A DNA stretch of 64,000 nucleotides from Tolumonas lignilytica (GCF_000527035.1 NZ_AZUK01000001.1:3123883-3187882), one strand, 5' to 3'; shown: positions 36,647-46,973, counted from the first letter of the stretch. The notes: generated from the sequence alone by a model not told the origin. Numbers and translations are program-made.

Positions 36647-37753
36647 TTACTCGGCGATCAGTTGATATTGGCTATGTAAAATATCAATGATTTCTTGTTT
36701 TGGATTTTCACTGCGTGCTAATGGGTGACCGATGATTTTCTCGGCGATGCCAACATAAGTGCGAGAAATATCCATCATGACTTCGACGGGCAGGGCATTA
36801 TCACGCGCCAAGGCAGCCCGTTCCGGCATACGATCTTTGTTCAACAGAATGTCCGGATCAGGAAAGTTATTGAGTAACCATTGACGGAAACCTTCTTTCG
36901 ATTGCTCAATAATTTTACCTTCACGGTAGGCAGAACCTTCCCAGATACGAGAACTATCAGGCGTACCGACTTCATCCATGTAGATCATTTTGTCATTGCC
37001 CGCTGCATCTTTGACATAACCAAATTCAAATTTGGTATCGACAAAGACTTCATCCAATGCGGCCAGTGCATCACTGATAGCGTTAAAACCTTCTTTCAGT
37101 AATTTTTCATACAAATCGATGTCAGCAATGCTTTTGAAATTAAACGCTTTGTAGTGACGTTCCAAATCGGCACGTGAAACGTTGACGTCGTCTGCTTCAG
37201 GTACGCCTTCCAAACCACGCATGATGCCTTTGGTTGACGGCGTGATCAGCGTTTCTGGCAGTTTTTGCTCTTTTTGTAAACCTTCTGGTAGCGTGATCCC
37301 GCAGAATTCACGTTCGCCTTTGCTGTAAGCGCGCCACATAGAGCCAGTGATGTACTGGCGAGCAATTGCTTCAACCATGATTGGGCTGGCTTTTTGCACG
37401 ATCCAAACAAATGGATGAGGCACATCCAGAATATGGCTATCAGCTAATCCTTTTTCTTTAAATAGTTTAAACCAATGGCTAGAAATGGCATTCAGAGCAG
37501 CACCTTTACCGGGTACGCCGTTCAAACCATCTTCACCGTGCCATATGCAATCGAAAGCAGAGATGCGGTCACTAATAACCATAATGGCCAAAGGTGTATC
37601 GGCAGGAACGTTATACCCTTTTTCACGAATTAAACGTGCGCTGTCTTCGGCTGTTAACCAATACACGCTGCGAACTTTACCTGAATGAACAGGCTTATCA
37701 GTACGGATGGGCAGGTTATCGTTTACCGCAAGAACTTTATCTGCAAGACTCAT
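36647..37753 (-). CDS. purC: SAICAR synthase PurC (long form)
   Basis: The 368-residue product is phosphoribosylaminoimidazole-succinocarboxamide synthase of purine synthesis: [11 protein letters not shown] near the start, [19 protein letters not shown] (key SDR-SAFD), [18 protein letters not shown] and [14 protein letters not shown]. It is longer than the 237-residue E. coli enzyme and matches the form of Vibrio, Shewanella and Aeromonas. AGAAGGGA lies upstream of the ATG. Monocistronic. Confidence 0.93.
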   Translation of the reverse strand: MSLADKVLAVNDNLPIRTDKPVHSGKVRSVYWLTAEDSARLIREKGYNVPADTPLAIMVISDRISAFDCIWHGEDGLNGVPGKGAALNAISSHWFKLFKEKGLADSHILDVPHPFVWIVQKASPIMVEAIARQYITGSMWRAYSKGEREFCGITLPEGLQKEQKLPETLITPSTKGIMRGLEGVPEADDVNVSRADLERHYKAFNFKSIADIDLYEKLLKEGFNAISDALAALDEVFVDTKFEFGYVKDAAGNDKMIYMDEVGTPDSSRIWEGSAYREGKIIEQSKEGFRQWLLNNFPDPDILLNKDRMPERAALARDNALPVEVMMDISRTYVGIAEKIIGHPLARSENPKQEIIDILHSQYQLIAE

Positions 37754-37840
37754 AGAGTTCCCTTCTAAAGAGATTGGCTATTTTGAGAGGTCTGGATTGT
37801 AACAGAGAACATCTGCTGCAACACTAACCCCATTTAGAAA

Positions 37841-37866
37841 TTGCATCGGCTGAGTAACCGATGCAA
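37841..37866 (-). terminator. Hairpin downstream of the outer-membrane protein gene
   Basis: TTGCATCGG pairs with CCGATGCAA. On the minus strand it is followed by TTTCTAAAT, a weak T-run, 50 bases after the stop of the barrel gene. Confidence 0.5.
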
Positions 37867-37915
37867 TGCAGGCAGATACGTTATGCTTGGGCATATAGAT
37901 CATGAAAAATACAGA

Positions 37916-39025
37916 TTAGTAGGCATAGGCCACGCGAATATGAATAAATTTCGCGTCATCCCACCGCATGTTGTCCATTCCGAAGCCCAACTCTAGCTTA
38001 TTCCAGTTTGTTGTTAATTCGATGGATTGATCAATCGGGCGATACCAGGCAAAAACCTGCCATTGTCCAATTTGCTGTCCGGCCCCCAGACGAGGAACGT
38101 AATCTTTAAATTGATATTGCAGCCCGGCACCATATTGCCAACGACCAGTTTGATAAATCCACTGTGTATCAAAACGAAGCGGCAGAGTTTGACGGTACGT
38201 GCCGTAATTTTTTTCTGTACCGGAGATCAGTGGTGCCCAAGTGGTATAACCACTAGAGCTGGTATGCTGGCGATCACTATAAGCAACAGCCTGTGTGTAG
38301 GGAGCATCTTTCCACCAGATTGCGGCAAGTAAGTCTTTGACTTCCGTGTGATTATGCCATTGCTCTGTCGGGTGCCAGTCAAAAGCAAAATCCAGTGCAC
38401 CACCGTATCCCGTTAATTGCTCGGTCAGTACTCGGTCAAAAAGCAGATCATCGCTGTAGGCATAATCTACATTGGCGTTATATTCGTACTCTTTTGCACC
38501 AGTGGCGGTGGCTGTACCGTTGAGATTGCCTTCGATAAGATAACTACCTTGCAGAAAGGAAAGCCCGACGGTGGTTTTGAAAGTGGGCTGCCACTCGTTT
38601 TCCCAGCTCAGACGCAATCCTTTCGCCGTGATCGCGTGTGCTTTTAAATTAACGTCATATGTTCTACCGATGGGTAAATTTTCATTATTACGTACCGCAC
38701 CGTAAAGTTCGGCAGTATCACCCGAAAAGTTCAGTGCATAGTCGCGGCGGTATAATACCCCCAGCCCCCAGTTATTCAGTTTCGCTCCAGTTTCAAACCA
38801 ACTATAAATATATTGTTTTTCACCTCGTTGATGCTCGCCTTTCCAGCCATGTAAGGTATCCATAACAGAAATTGGCTCACTGCGAGCAAAGGCATCGGTG
38901 TAAAGATAAGGCTGAATATCAGCCAATTCGGTGGCCGAACAATTGGCAGAAACCAGAAACAAAATGGCACTAAAAAAACGCCCACCAATGTGGGCGTTTG
39001 AACGATACAAAAAAGATTTCATCAT
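37916..39025 (-). CDS. Predicted outer-membrane beta-barrel protein, unknown function
   Basis: The 369-residue product has a signal peptide (about 1-31, ending NCSA) and many alternating hydrophobic/aromatic strands such as WGLGVLYRRDYAL and WQYGAGLQYQF, ending in HIRVAYAY, a C-terminal aromatic as used for barrel insertion. I do not recognise the family. It starts 5 bases after the stop of the large lipoprotein gene, so the two should be made together and may form a complex at the outer membrane. Confidence 0.62.
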   Translation of the reverse strand: MMKSFLYRSNAHIGGRFFSAILFLVSANCSATELADIQPYLYTDAFARSEPISVMDTLHGWKGEHQRGEKQYIYSWFETGAKLNNWGLGVLYRRDYALNFSGDTAELYGAVRNNENLPIGRTYDVNLKAHAITAKGLRLSWENEWQPTFKTTVGLSFLQGSYLIEGNLNGTATATGAKEYEYNANVDYAYSDDLLFDRVLTEQLTGYGGALDFAFDWHPTEQWHNHTEVKDLLAAIWWKDAPYTQAVAYSDRQHTSSSGYTTWAPLISGTEKNYGTYRQTLPLRFDTQWIYQTGRWQYGAGLQYQFKDYVPRLGAGQQIGQWQVFAWYRPIDQSIELTTNWNKLELGFGMDNMRWDDAKFIHIRVAYAY

Positions 39026-39030
39026 GGATA

Positions 39031-41574
39031 TTACTGTAATGTCTCAAAGGTACCGTCAATGTAGCTGACTTTGACTGCGCCATTATTCAGTGTTGCAACA
39101 TCTGCGACTTTTTTGGTGCCAACATAGAGGGCTCCGGTTGCAGAATGATCGGCGACAGCTACGTCTTTCAGAACCAAACTGGTTCCTGAAGGCGCAGTGA
39201 CGGTAAGGCTACCGGTTTGAGCACCCAAATCAACATTATCCAGATTGATGGTGTATTGTTTGGTATCCCAGTTTACCAACAGGCTGGCTGAACCACCCTT
39301 AAAGGCATCTCGATTGACCACAGCAGAGACTTTTGCATGTGGTAAACCTGTGACATTGGTCAGTTCAAATGCCGCATTTGCGGTGACTTTCAGGAATTGA
39401 TCAGCTGATTCTTTATAATCACCAAGCTGAATTTCACCGAATAAATCATTATTGCTGTATGAAACAACCTGATTGTTAAAATCGGTATATGTTCCATTTC
39501 CCAAAGCAACATAAGCTGATGTAACGGTTGAACCTGAAATAGACGCATAATCAGTAGCAATAATGTCATTTAACACAGTCGCTGGGTTATAGACAGCTGC
39601 ATAGGTGTTATAACTCTCTAGCGTATTACTATACTGGCTATTGCCATCAATCCATGAACCATTAGCATCGTAGTCACTATATCCATAGCCTGCGGTATAA
39701 GATGTACCGTATGTCCATTGGGAATAACCGTAATTAATATTCCAATTTTGAGTGGTAGATGGGATTGCTTTGAGTGCTTTTAATTGAGCAATAGTAGTTG
39801 CATCAATCACATTCGATTTATGAACCCAAACTGTATTTTCACTGTTCAGATATGCCATCAGATCAAAAGTTTCTGAGTTGGTCAGATCCAGACCCACAGA
39901 GGCTTTAATATCCTGACTATCACTGGTGGTAAAGTCACCGCTCAGCGCCACGGATCTTAAAGTCAGCGGGAATGAGTCATACAGGGCTTTGGACATTTTG
40001 CTCGCATCAGGTTTAACCAGTTTAAATTTGGCATTCCCTGCAAAGGTAGCCCCATTCGCCTGTAAAGACAGATCCAGATTTTTCAGTTCAATAGCTGTCA
40101 GTGCATTGCCTAAATTATCGCCAGTTGCACTAGTCAGAGCTGTTGCAAAAGTAGCCTGAGCTTGACCGTTATTGACAGACATACTTGTGAAACCATCAGA
40201 AATACCACCACTAATATTGACGGTATATTGTGTTTTATCTGTTTTAGCATAGTTGATTTCGTCAAAAGAAAGATCTGTGCTTAAAGTCAGATTATTTACC
40301 GTGATGGTTCGTGCATTAGCTTCTGTTCCTTTCAATGAACCAGATAATACAGCACTTAAGCCAGCGCTAGTATTCGTGGTAGTCAGAGTAAGGGTACCTA
40401 AAGTGTCTGAACCAGATTTTATTTCAACAGGGAATGTACCACCGAGATGAACTTGCTGATTATTAATTAATTGAGCAAACATCTGGTCTACCGCTAAACC
40501 CAACAAACTAGCCATTGCAGCAGAATCTTTATCAAAGACCTGAACAGCTTGATCGGCATTTGTACCTAAAGCATCGAGCGGGGTTTTGAAATCAGTATTA
40601 ACGATGTCATAAACCAAACTACGGGTGTCGGTGATTAGAGTTTTCGCTTTGGCGACATCGGTATCACCGTAGTTTGCATTGACTGATGGGGTTAGTGAAC
40701 CATCGGTCGTATTCTGTTCTATATAAGAAGCTTGGTTGGTAATAGCGGCTTGCGTTTCACTGGAGAGGCGAGTTTGCATGGCTGGATCTGCTATTGTATC
40801 ACTCCAAGCCTGTTGCAGTTGTGTTGGCGATATGGCATCTGTTGAATCCATTTTGCCATCTTCCAATGCTGTACCCAACTGTGTAACTACAGTAGCAACA
40901 TTCGTTGAATCATTGGTAAACTTCATCAACGCTGCACTCATCGCTGCAGCTCGTTGTTCGTCGGCGGTAGCTGTAGAAGAGAAATTATCTGCGGTAATAT
41001 CCACCGCTGGTGTGGTTGCCACATTAAAACCAACCAGTGAGGTCACCTGAGAAAGAGCATTGTTAACGGCTGTCGTTTGCTCAGTGGCTGATGCTGTTGT
41101 GGCTAGGGCCGTTTCTGCTTTGTGAGCTGCCATGTTGGTATATGGCGTTACTGGCACGTTAGTAAGAGTTGGGGTGGAAACTGAAGGTAGAATTGCTGCC
41201 ATTGTGAAATCACTAGTCAGTGCAATGGGGGTACCGAAAGTACTACTATTACCACAGCCTGCCACGTTATCGCATTTCATTGTGGTATTCGTACCAGCTG
41301 TGATTTCAATTTTAAGCGGGCCGCCGGAGTAATTGGTCAATGTTAAAGAGTAATTACCCTGATCATCGGTCGTTGTGCTGCCAACAGTGGCCCAATTTTT
41401 ATTAACATATTCTTTTGCTGTTACGATCCCGTGTTGAATAATCCCTTTGGCTGCAGTACCAGACACTGAGTATGTTGTTGGTGTGGAAGAGGTGCTACTT
41501 CCACCACCACCGCCACAGGCGGTTAATAATGCAGAACTGATAGCGACGGCCAGTGCTAATTTTTTAAATTCCAT
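39031..41574 (-). CDS. Large Gly/Ser/Thr-rich lipoprotein, unknown function
   Basis: The 847-residue product has a lipoprotein signal ending in LLTAC (Cys20) and a GGGGGSST linker that usually marks surface or periplasmic lipoproteins. Residues about 35-95 look like a small Ig/carboxypeptidase-regulatory-like domain (VSGTAAKGIIQHGIVTA). The rest is rich in Thr, Ser, Asn and Asp, with a Tyr/Asn/Ser-rich patch at about 605-690 (repeated YGYS/YNT elements) and few Lys clusters. Asp19 or other retention signals are absent at Cys+1 (Gly). The family is unknown to me. It pairs with the downstream barrel gene. Confidence 0.65.
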   Translation of the reverse strand: MEFKKLALAVAISSALLTACGGGGGSSTSSTPTTYSVSGTAAKGIIQHGIVTAKEYVNKNWATVGSTTTDDQGNYSLTLTNYSGGPLKIEITAGTNTTMKCDNVAGCGNSSTFGTPIALTSDFTMAAILPSVSTPTLTNVPVTPYTNMAAHKAETALATTASATEQTTAVNNALSQVTSLVGFNVATTPAVDITADNFSSTATADEQRAAAMSAALMKFTNDSTNVATVVTQLGTALEDGKMDSTDAISPTQLQQAWSDTIADPAMQTRLSSETQAAITNQASYIEQNTTDGSLTPSVNANYGDTDVAKAKTLITDTRSLVYDIVNTDFKTPLDALGTNADQAVQVFDKDSAAMASLLGLAVDQMFAQLINNQQVHLGGTFPVEIKSGSDTLGTLTLTTTNTSAGLSAVLSGSLKGTEANARTITVNNLTLSTDLSFDEINYAKTDKTQYTVNISGGISDGFTSMSVNNGQAQATFATALTSATGDNLGNALTAIELKNLDLSLQANGATFAGNAKFKLVKPDASKMSKALYDSFPLTLRSVALSGDFTTSDSQDIKASVGLDLTNSETFDLMAYLNSENTVWVHKSNVIDATTIAQLKALKAIPSTTQNWNINYGYSQWTYGTSYTAGYGYSDYDANGSWIDGNSQYSNTLESYNTYAAVYNPATVLNDIIATDYASISGSTVTSAYVALGNGTYTDFNNQVVSYSNNDLFGEIQLGDYKESADQFLKVTANAAFELTNVTGLPHAKVSAVVNRDAFKGGSASLLVNWDTKQYTINLDNVDLGAQTGSLTVTAPSGTSLVLKDVAVADHSATGALYVGTKKVADVATLNNGAVKVSYIDGTFETLQ

Positions 41575-41707
41575 TTGTTACTCCATGTAAACCAGTTTTG
41601 TTAATTTTCGTAAAGATATCAGCATAACTGGTTATTTTGCGCAAATAATTGCATGCAAAATGTGGATTTTTATGGAGCCAGATCAAGAAACTGCACAGGG
41701 TCGTTTG

Positions 41708-42880
41708 CTACTCCAATTCAGCCAAATCATTTACCTGAATATTGCCTGGTGCATATTGTGATAAGGGGCGCAATACTGCATTTTCTGCATAGACTTTGCT
41801 AACTTCCATCGTACCGGACGCGGCGTTCCGAAGCGGATGTTCTTGCCCATCCGTATCCGTAAAATCAGCTTTATGCAGAATATGGAAACGATCACCCACT
41901 TTAAGTCCGTTGGTTTTCCCTAAGTTGATATGATAATCAAGCCCATCAACGCGGATAATTCGAGCCGTAGGACGTTCACATTGCAGACGGCCTTTGAGTT
42001 CCTCGTTGATCCGATTCAGCGTTGCGGTTATTTCCAGACCATATGATGATTGCCAGAAATCCTGGCTCGCTGGGTCAACGACGGCTTCACGATCAAAGGT
42101 CCAGTGTGCTTGAGTCTGATAAAAAGGTTGTTCAAGCAACTGTCCGGTTAATCCATCATAAAGATAGAGCTGCAGCGTGAAATGCCGGAGAGGGTTTCTA
42201 AACCAGGTACCCGGAAAAACATTATCCAGAATACCCTGTTCTGGTTTTTGAATGGAGGCATCGGTAATGCTGCCAAAAAGCATATATTGGCTGTTGGTTT
42301 GTTCTGCCAAACTGCGGATCTGTTGTGCAAAAGCACTATCACCTTGGTGTAGTTTACCGGGCTCGACACCGAGATTATTGTCCAGCCAGTTATGAGTGAC
42401 AAAAATCTGACGTTGCTGACCGAGGCGTTCAAATAAAGCACGGGTAATTGCTTTATTGAGATCATAAATCTGACCATAGCGCGCATCGTCTTTGTGCTGC
42501 CAGTTAAAGCGGATCAGGGATATATTCTTCGCATATAGCCCGCCACTGCATCCAGAACGATCAGCGACAATATAAGAACGGACATGAACAAAAATACGTT
42601 CATCCCGGATCTCTTCATCCAGCAGCTGATATTGTCGGACTTCACTGTTTGCTCGGATCTGGAAATCATCGCGAGTCAGTGCGCCATTACTTAAACTCTC
42701 GATGCTGGATACGGATGCGCCGGCTTTTAACATCGCCTGCCGCAAGGCATCTTGAATGGCTTGCTGACGCGCATACTCTTCATCGTTATTAATGATTGCG
42801 GCACTGCCAATCGTTTTATACCAAGCCGCCTGCAAGGGGAGTGATATTATGCATAAGAGTAAAAGAATCCAACGTTTCAT
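41708..42880 (-). CDS. flgT: Flagellar assembly protein FlgT
   Basis: The 390-residue product has a signal peptide ending in LQAAW and the FlgT pattern: an N-terminal domain with ARQQAIQDALRQAMLKAGA, a middle domain with QYMLFGSITD, and a C-terminal domain with GLKVGDRFHILH. FlgT builds the H-ring around the basal body in polar-flagellated bacteria and is needed for motor stability. It is divergent from flgO-flgP, the usual arrangement in Vibrio and Aeromonas. Confidence 0.88.
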   Translation of the reverse strand: MKRWILLLLCIISLPLQAAWYKTIGSAAIINNDEEYARQQAIQDALRQAMLKAGASVSSIESLSNGALTRDDFQIRANSEVRQYQLLDEEIRDERIFVHVRSYIVADRSGCSGGLYAKNISLIRFNWQHKDDARYGQIYDLNKAITRALFERLGQQRQIFVTHNWLDNNLGVEPGKLHQGDSAFAQQIRSLAEQTNSQYMLFGSITDASIQKPEQGILDNVFPGTWFRNPLRHFTLQLYLYDGLTGQLLEQPFYQTQAHWTFDREAVVDPASQDFWQSSYGLEITATLNRINEELKGRLQCERPTARIIRVDGLDYHINLGKTNGLKVGDRFHILHKADFTDTDGQEHPLRNAASGTMEVSKVYAENAVLRPLSQYAPGNIQVNDLAELE

Positions 42881-42916
42881 AATATGTGGCAGTGAGTTCA
42901 GTAATGAAGAATATTA

Positions 42917-42932
42917 TGCACAATCTATACCA
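42917..42932 (-). promoter_or_regulatory. flgT: Possible sigma-54 promoter of flgT
   Basis: On the minus strand ATGGTATAGATTGTGCA has GG and GC 10 bases apart (42931-42930 and 42919-42918). Sigma-54/FlrC control is usual for this flagellar class, but the -24 and -12 boxes are imperfect. Confidence 0.35.
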
Positions 42933-42953
42933 TCGGAAAATTGACATCTCTCC

Positions 42954-42980
42954 TCAAGATATTTCAAGGACTGTCGATAA
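42954..42980 (+). promoter_or_regulatory. flgO: Sigma-28 (FliA) promoter of flgOP
   Basis: TCAAGATA, 11 bases, then GTCGATAA; consensus is TAAAGTTT-N11-GCCGATAA. Spacing is exact, and the start would fall near 42988, 26 bases before the chosen ATG. Confidence 0.65.
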
Positions 42981-43013
42981 AGGAGTATGCCAGGAGAAGG
43001 ATTGGGTCTAATA

Positions 43014-43637
43014 ATGAAAAAATACAGACCATTAGTGGTTGTCGCCATGCTGATGTTATCAGCATGTGCTGATCGAACCGGTATGAACTATGACGGGCCA
43101 ACAAGAGAAAAAGGGTTGGCATTAAATCGTTTGGTGTCAGATATGACGGATCGATTGTTCGCCACCAAGATACCGGGAAATACAGTGTTATCGCCAATTG
43201 CGGTAACGTCGATGGTGAACCTGAGCACATTGGAGAGTACCAATTCGCTTGGGGAGCAAATATCAGAAGATTTTGTGCATGAATTACACCGCCGTGGTGA
43301 GGTCGTACTCGACTATAAAATCACGGGCAGCATTAAAGTGACACCGGAAGGTGATTTCTCGATGAGTCGTGATTGGACTGAATTATCGAAACGGATCCCG
43401 GCGGGACGAGTGTTAACGGGAACGATGTCTCGGAATGACTTGGGCGTGGTGCTCAATATGCGCATCATCAATATGCGGACCCGTTTGGTAGAAGCCACCT
43501 CTCAGGGATTTGTGCCGAATGAGCTGATGCAGGGAAGTATCGATTCCGGTCGTACTGTACTGGTTACCAAAGGCATGGTTGTCAGGGGCGAGTTCCCGTA
43601 TGACCAGTATGGCCGACCGCTAACGATGACACATTAG
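43014..43637 (+). CDS. flgO: Flagellar outer-membrane lipoprotein FlgO
   Basis: The 207-residue product has a lipoprotein signal MLMLSAC (Cys18) and the FlgO domain: LNRLVSDMTDRLFA, SLGEQISEDFVHELHRRG and a late RVLTGTMSRNDLGVVLN. FlgO and FlgP form outer-membrane rings of the flagellum. ATG 43014 is preferred: AGGAGAAGG lies upstream and the signal peptide starts there; ATG 42987 has its ribosome site only one base away. Confidence 0.86.
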   Translation: MKKYRPLVVVAMLMLSACADRTGMNYDGPTREKGLALNRLVSDMTDRLFATKIPGNTVLSPIAVTSMVNLSTLESTNSLGEQISEDFVHELHRRGEVVLDYKITGSIKVTPEGDFSMSRDWTELSKRIPAGRVLTGTMSRNDLGVVLNMRIINMRTRLVEATSQGFVPNELMQGSIDSGRTVLVTKGMVVRGEFPYDQYGRPLTMTH

Positions 43638-43647
43638 GAGGCAAATT

Positions 43648-44076
43648 ATGTCTCGTTTCATATGGATTATTGCATTAGTGAGCTCTGTCTTTTTGGCGAG
43701 TTGCACGACTCACCGGATTACACGCTATACACATGAAGCACCGGATGAATTTCCGGTATTACGCTCTGTAGGGTATGGCATTATTGATGTTCAGCCAGGC
43801 CCTACACGTTCTGAAAAGATCTTGCAGGCTATCCGGGCCTCTCGGCTTGATGCTTATCGCGAATTGACTGAACAAGTTTATGGGAATGCCATTCAGGCTG
43901 ACACTACATATAAAGATAACCGTCAGGCCAGCAATCGTATGCATGCAAATGTCGATGGCTTATTACGTGGGGCTCGGGTAGTGAAAAGTTACCCTGTCGA
44001 TAATATGTATGCCACCGAATTGGAGTTAGATACCAAGGTACTTTATAACCTGTATCAAATGGATCATGCCTATTAA
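43648..44076 (+). CDS. flgP: Flagellar outer-membrane lipoprotein FlgP
   Basis: The 142-residue product has lipobox FLASC (Cys19) and an LPP20-type domain (SEKILQAIRASRLDAYRELTEQVYG in part, later DGLLRGARVVKSY). FlgP forms the basal disk or outer-membrane ring. It lies 10 bases after flgO with AGGAGG upstream and ends at a strong terminator. Confidence 0.88.
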   Translation: MSRFIWIIALVSSVFLASCTTHRITRYTHEAPDEFPVLRSVGYGIIDVQPGPTRSEKILQAIRASRLDAYRELTEQVYGNAIQADTTYKDNRQASNRMHANVDGLLRGARVVKSYPVDNMYATELELDTKVLYNLYQMDHAY

Positions 44077-44078
44077 GA

Positions 44079-44109
44079 AAATAACTCCCGTAAGCGGGAG
44101 TTATTTTTT
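44079..44109 (+). terminator. Terminator of flgOP
   Basis: AAATAACTCCCG pairs with CGGGAGTTATTT around TAAG, then TTT. Confidence 0.87.
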
Positions 44110-44124
44110 CAGAGATGATCCCTA

Positions 44125-44556
44125 TCAGAGATAGTGTGATTCCATCCAGCTCTCTAAAATCAATTGGGCGGAAACAGCATCCACCCGGCTTTTTCCTAAT
44201 GCTCGATAGCCGCCATGTTCAAATAATCGGGCTTTGGCATCCGTGGTGGTCAAACGTTCATCCTTGTATTCCACCTGAAATCCGAAACGACCATGCAAGC
44301 GTTGCCCAAATTTTCGGGCACGCTGTGTCATTTCCTGTTCTGTCCCGTCCATATTCAGGGGTAAACCCACAATGAGGAGGTCGGGCTGCCATTCCTTGAG
44401 AATCTTCTCAATTTGAGTCCAATCCGGGATCCCGTCATTGGCCTTCAATGAAGTAAGTGGTGACGCGGAACCTGTGATTTCCTGACCGGTTGCGACCCCA
44501 ATACTTTTGGTTCCAAAATCAAAACCCATTAATGAACGCTGACCGGCTTCTTTCAT
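44125..44556 (-). CDS. ruvX: RuvX/YqgF pre-16S rRNA nuclease
   Basis: The 143-residue product has the RNase-H-like YqgF fold: [15 protein letters not shown] with the first catalytic Asp, [15 protein letters not shown], and [12 protein letters not shown] with further acidic residues. YqgF matures the 5' end of 16S rRNA; it was earlier predicted as a Holliday-junction resolvase. It overlaps the yqgE stop by 4 bases, the usual yqgE-yqgF pairing. Confidence 0.92.
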   Translation of the reverse strand: MKEAGQRSLMGFDFGTKSIGVATGQEITGSASPLTSLKANDGIPDWTQIEKILKEWQPDLLIVGLPLNMDGTEQEMTQRARKFGQRLHGRFGFQVEYKDERLTTTDAKARLFEHGGYRALGKSRVDAVSAQLILESWMESHYL

Positions 44557-45110
44557 GCGTGTCCCGCCTCCGGAGCAATCTGCCAGATATCAATGCCTAA
44601 TGACTTACTAGCGGCTAACCAACGATCTTCAACTGGCGTATTGAAGATGATTTCGGATGAAGCTGGGATAGTCAGCCAAGTATTATCCAATAATTCTTGT
44701 TCTAACTGTCCTTCTTCCCAGCCGGCATAGCCGAGCGCAACCAAGTATTGTTTGGGTTCGGCAGACGTTCCCAGCGTGGATAGAATATCCAATGAGGTGG
44801 TCATCATCAGTTCATCGCTGATTGACATGGAGGCATGAAAGCCATCCATTGGCGTGTGGAGAACAAAGCCTCGGTCGGTGCTCACCGGCCCACCAGACAA
44901 AACCGGTTTACCTGACAGGGAAAAGGAGGCATTTTCCATTCTCATCTGGGTCAGCAACTGACACAGATCAAGGTCTAAGTTGACATTGAGTACAAGACCC
45001 ATTGCACCTTTTTCAGTATGTTCACATACATAGATAAGCGAACGCTCAAAGAAATCATCATTGAGCGTTGGCATCGCAACCAGAAAATAATTCTGTAATG
45101 ACTGCATCAT
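44553..45110 (-). CDS. yqgE: YqgE/AlgH family protein
   Basis: The 185-residue product is a DUF179 (AlgH/YqgE) protein: [36 protein letters not shown] in shortened form shows the conserved PxL-D--F-R-V--- -H---GA-GL start, and [14 protein letters not shown] the conserved middle. Its function is not firmly known. It sits between gshB and ruvX as in E. coli. Confidence 0.92.
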   Translation of the reverse strand: MMQSLQNYFLVAMPTLNDDFFERSLIYVCEHTEKGAMGLVLNVNLDLDLCQLLTQMRMENASFSLSGKPVLSGGPVSTDRGFVLHTPMDGFHASMSISDELMMTTSLDILSTLGTSAEPKQYLVALGYAGWEEGQLEQELLDNTWLTIPASSEIIFNTPVEDRWLAASKSLGIDIWQIAPEAGHA

Positions 45111-45126
45111 TATTAAAGAGTGTTCC

Positions 45127-46083
45127 TTAACTGGTTTTGCTCAGACGACGCTCGATGGCATCCATCAGCAAACCACAAATATTAATATCAAATTCGGCTT
45201 CAATTTCCCGGACACAGGTTGGACTGGTGACGTTAATTTCAGTCAAACGATCACCGATAATATCCAGACCAACGAAAATTAAACCTTTTGCTTTCAGTGT
45301 TGGACCCACCGCACGGGCAATTTTCCAGTCATTTTCCGTGAGTTTTCTTGGCTCACCACGACCACCGGCAGCCAGATTACCGCGGGTTTCACCCTGAGAA
45401 GGAATTCTTGCCAAGCAATAAGGGATTGGCTCGCCATCAATCACCAGTACGCGTTTATCGCCGTCACTGATTGCTGGCAAAAAAGTTTGCGCCATGCAAT
45501 ACCGTGTTCCGTGCTCAGTTAATGTTTCTATGATCACACCGACATTAGGGTCGTCTTGTTTCATGCGGAAAATAGAAGCACCACCCATACCATCCAATGG
45601 TTTCAATATCACATCCTGATGTTGCTGGTGGAATGTGCGTAATTTGCTAGCTGAACGAGTAACGAGCGTTGTCGGGGTATGCTCTGCAAACCAGGCAGTA
45701 AACAATTTTTCGTTGGCATCACGTAAACTCTGCGGTTTGTTGACGATCAGCGTGCCTTGATCTTCCGCTCGTTCAAGCAGATAAGTAGCATAGATAAATT
45801 CGGTATCAAAAGGCGGATCTTTACGCATCAGGATCACATCAAGCTCATGCAACGGCTGATCAATCACTTCCCCTAAGGTATACCAACCGGAATAGTCCTG
45901 ACGGACTTCCAGCGGACGCATGGTCGCATAAGAGATACCTTGTTCGAGATAAAGATCACTCATCTCCATATAATAGAGTTCGTAACCTCGTTGCTGTGCT
46001 TCCAGTAACATGGCAAAACTGGTGTCTTTCTTGATGTTGATGGAGTTAATAGGATCCATCACGATACCTAATTTAATGCTCAT
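45127..46083 (-). CDS. gshB: Glutathione synthetase GshB
   Basis: The 318-residue product is a prokaryotic ATP-grasp glutathione synthetase: KLGIVMDPINSINIKKDTSFAML (in part), VLMRKDPPFDTEFIYATYLLE (in part), LKPLDGMGGASIFR and the C-terminal TEINVTSPTC. It joins glycine to gamma-glutamylcysteine. Length is usual (315-320). AGGAGAATAA precedes the ATG; rsmE ends 8 bases upstream. Confidence 0.94.
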   Translation of the reverse strand: MSIKLGIVMDPINSINIKKDTSFAMLLEAQQRGYELYYMEMSDLYLEQGISYATMRPLEVRQDYSGWYTLGEVIDQPLHELDVILMRKDPPFDTEFIYATYLLERAEDQGTLIVNKPQSLRDANEKLFTAWFAEHTPTTLVTRSASKLRTFHQQHQDVILKPLDGMGGASIFRMKQDDPNVGVIIETLTEHGTRYCMAQTFLPAISDGDKRVLVIDGEPIPYCLARIPSQGETRGNLAAGGRGEPRKLTENDWKIARAVGPTLKAKGLIFVGLDIIGDRLTEINVTSPTCVREIEAEFDINICGLLMDAIERRLSKTS

Positions 46084-46091
46084 TTATTCTC

Positions 46092-46823
46092 CTAACACAG
46101 ATCGCCGAAACGGCATTGCAGAGCAGTAATCGCCGTCAGGGCCGCAGTTTCAGTTCGTAAAATGCGAGGGCCAAGCAGCATTTCCTGAAAATCGAATTGT
46201 TGCGTCAAGGCAATTTCTTCGTCAGATAGACCCCCTTCAGGGCCAATGACCAAGCGGATCCCATTGGTTGGTTCAGGTAAGGTACCAACTGAATAATTGG
46301 CTCGCGGGTGTAACGTCAATTTCAATTCTTCCGTCGGTTCCGCCAGCCATTTTTCCAATGACATAACCGGACGAATGATTGGTACGGAATTGCGGCCACA
46401 CTGTTCACAGGCACTGATGGCGATTTTTTGCCATTGTTCCAGCTTTTTATCTAGTCGGTCGCCTTGTAATTTAACGCCACATCGGGAAGACCATAATGGG
46501 GTGATCACGTTTACACCAAGTTCTACCGATTTTTGGATCGTAAATTCCATTTTATCGCCACGGCTTATAACTTGTCCTAAATGGATAGCCAGCGGTGATT
46601 CGACCGTATGATCTGTAAATTCCGTCAATCGGACAGTAACGTGTTTTTTCCCACTATCAATGATGACGGCCTGATACTGACCACCTTGTCCATTAAAAAG
46701 ACAAATTTCTTGATCAGGTACCATGCGTAATACACGGCCAACATGATTCGCCGCATCTTCATCTAAAGAGATGGTAGCACCAATACTCAACGGCGAGTTT
46801 TGGTAAATTCGTGGAACACGCAT
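46092..46823 (-). CDS. rsmE: 16S rRNA m3U1498 methyltransferase RsmE
   Basis: The 243-residue product is a SPOUT methyltransferase: RVPRIYQ at the start, [36 protein letters not shown] (in part), and the knot motifs [12 protein letters not shown] and [15 protein letters not shown]. It methylates U1498 of 16S rRNA. ATG 46823 is chosen because MRVPRIY is the family start and AGGAG lies 12 bases upstream; the longer frame is unsupported. Confidence 0.92.
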   Translation of the reverse strand: MRVPRIYQNSPLSIGATISLDEDAANHVGRVLRMVPDQEICLFNGQGGQYQAVIIDSGKKHVTVRLTEFTDHTVESPLAIHLGQVISRGDKMEFTIQKSVELGVNVITPLWSSRCGVKLQGDRLDKKLEQWQKIAISACEQCGRNSVPIIRPVMSLEKWLAEPTEELKLTLHPRANYSVGTLPEPTNGIRLVIGPEGGLSDEEIALTQQFDFQEMLLGPRILRTETAALTAITALQCRFGDLC

Positions 46824-46973
46824 CTGGCAATATAACTCCTGAGAGATGGTTATGAAATTTGGCGGGCGGTGATGTTTTATGATGCCAATCATGGAGGGTA
46901 AGGATAACATGCCTGTGATTCTTAATAGTAATCTTGTTAATCATACATACATGGTGTGAAGGAGCAGAAACAG

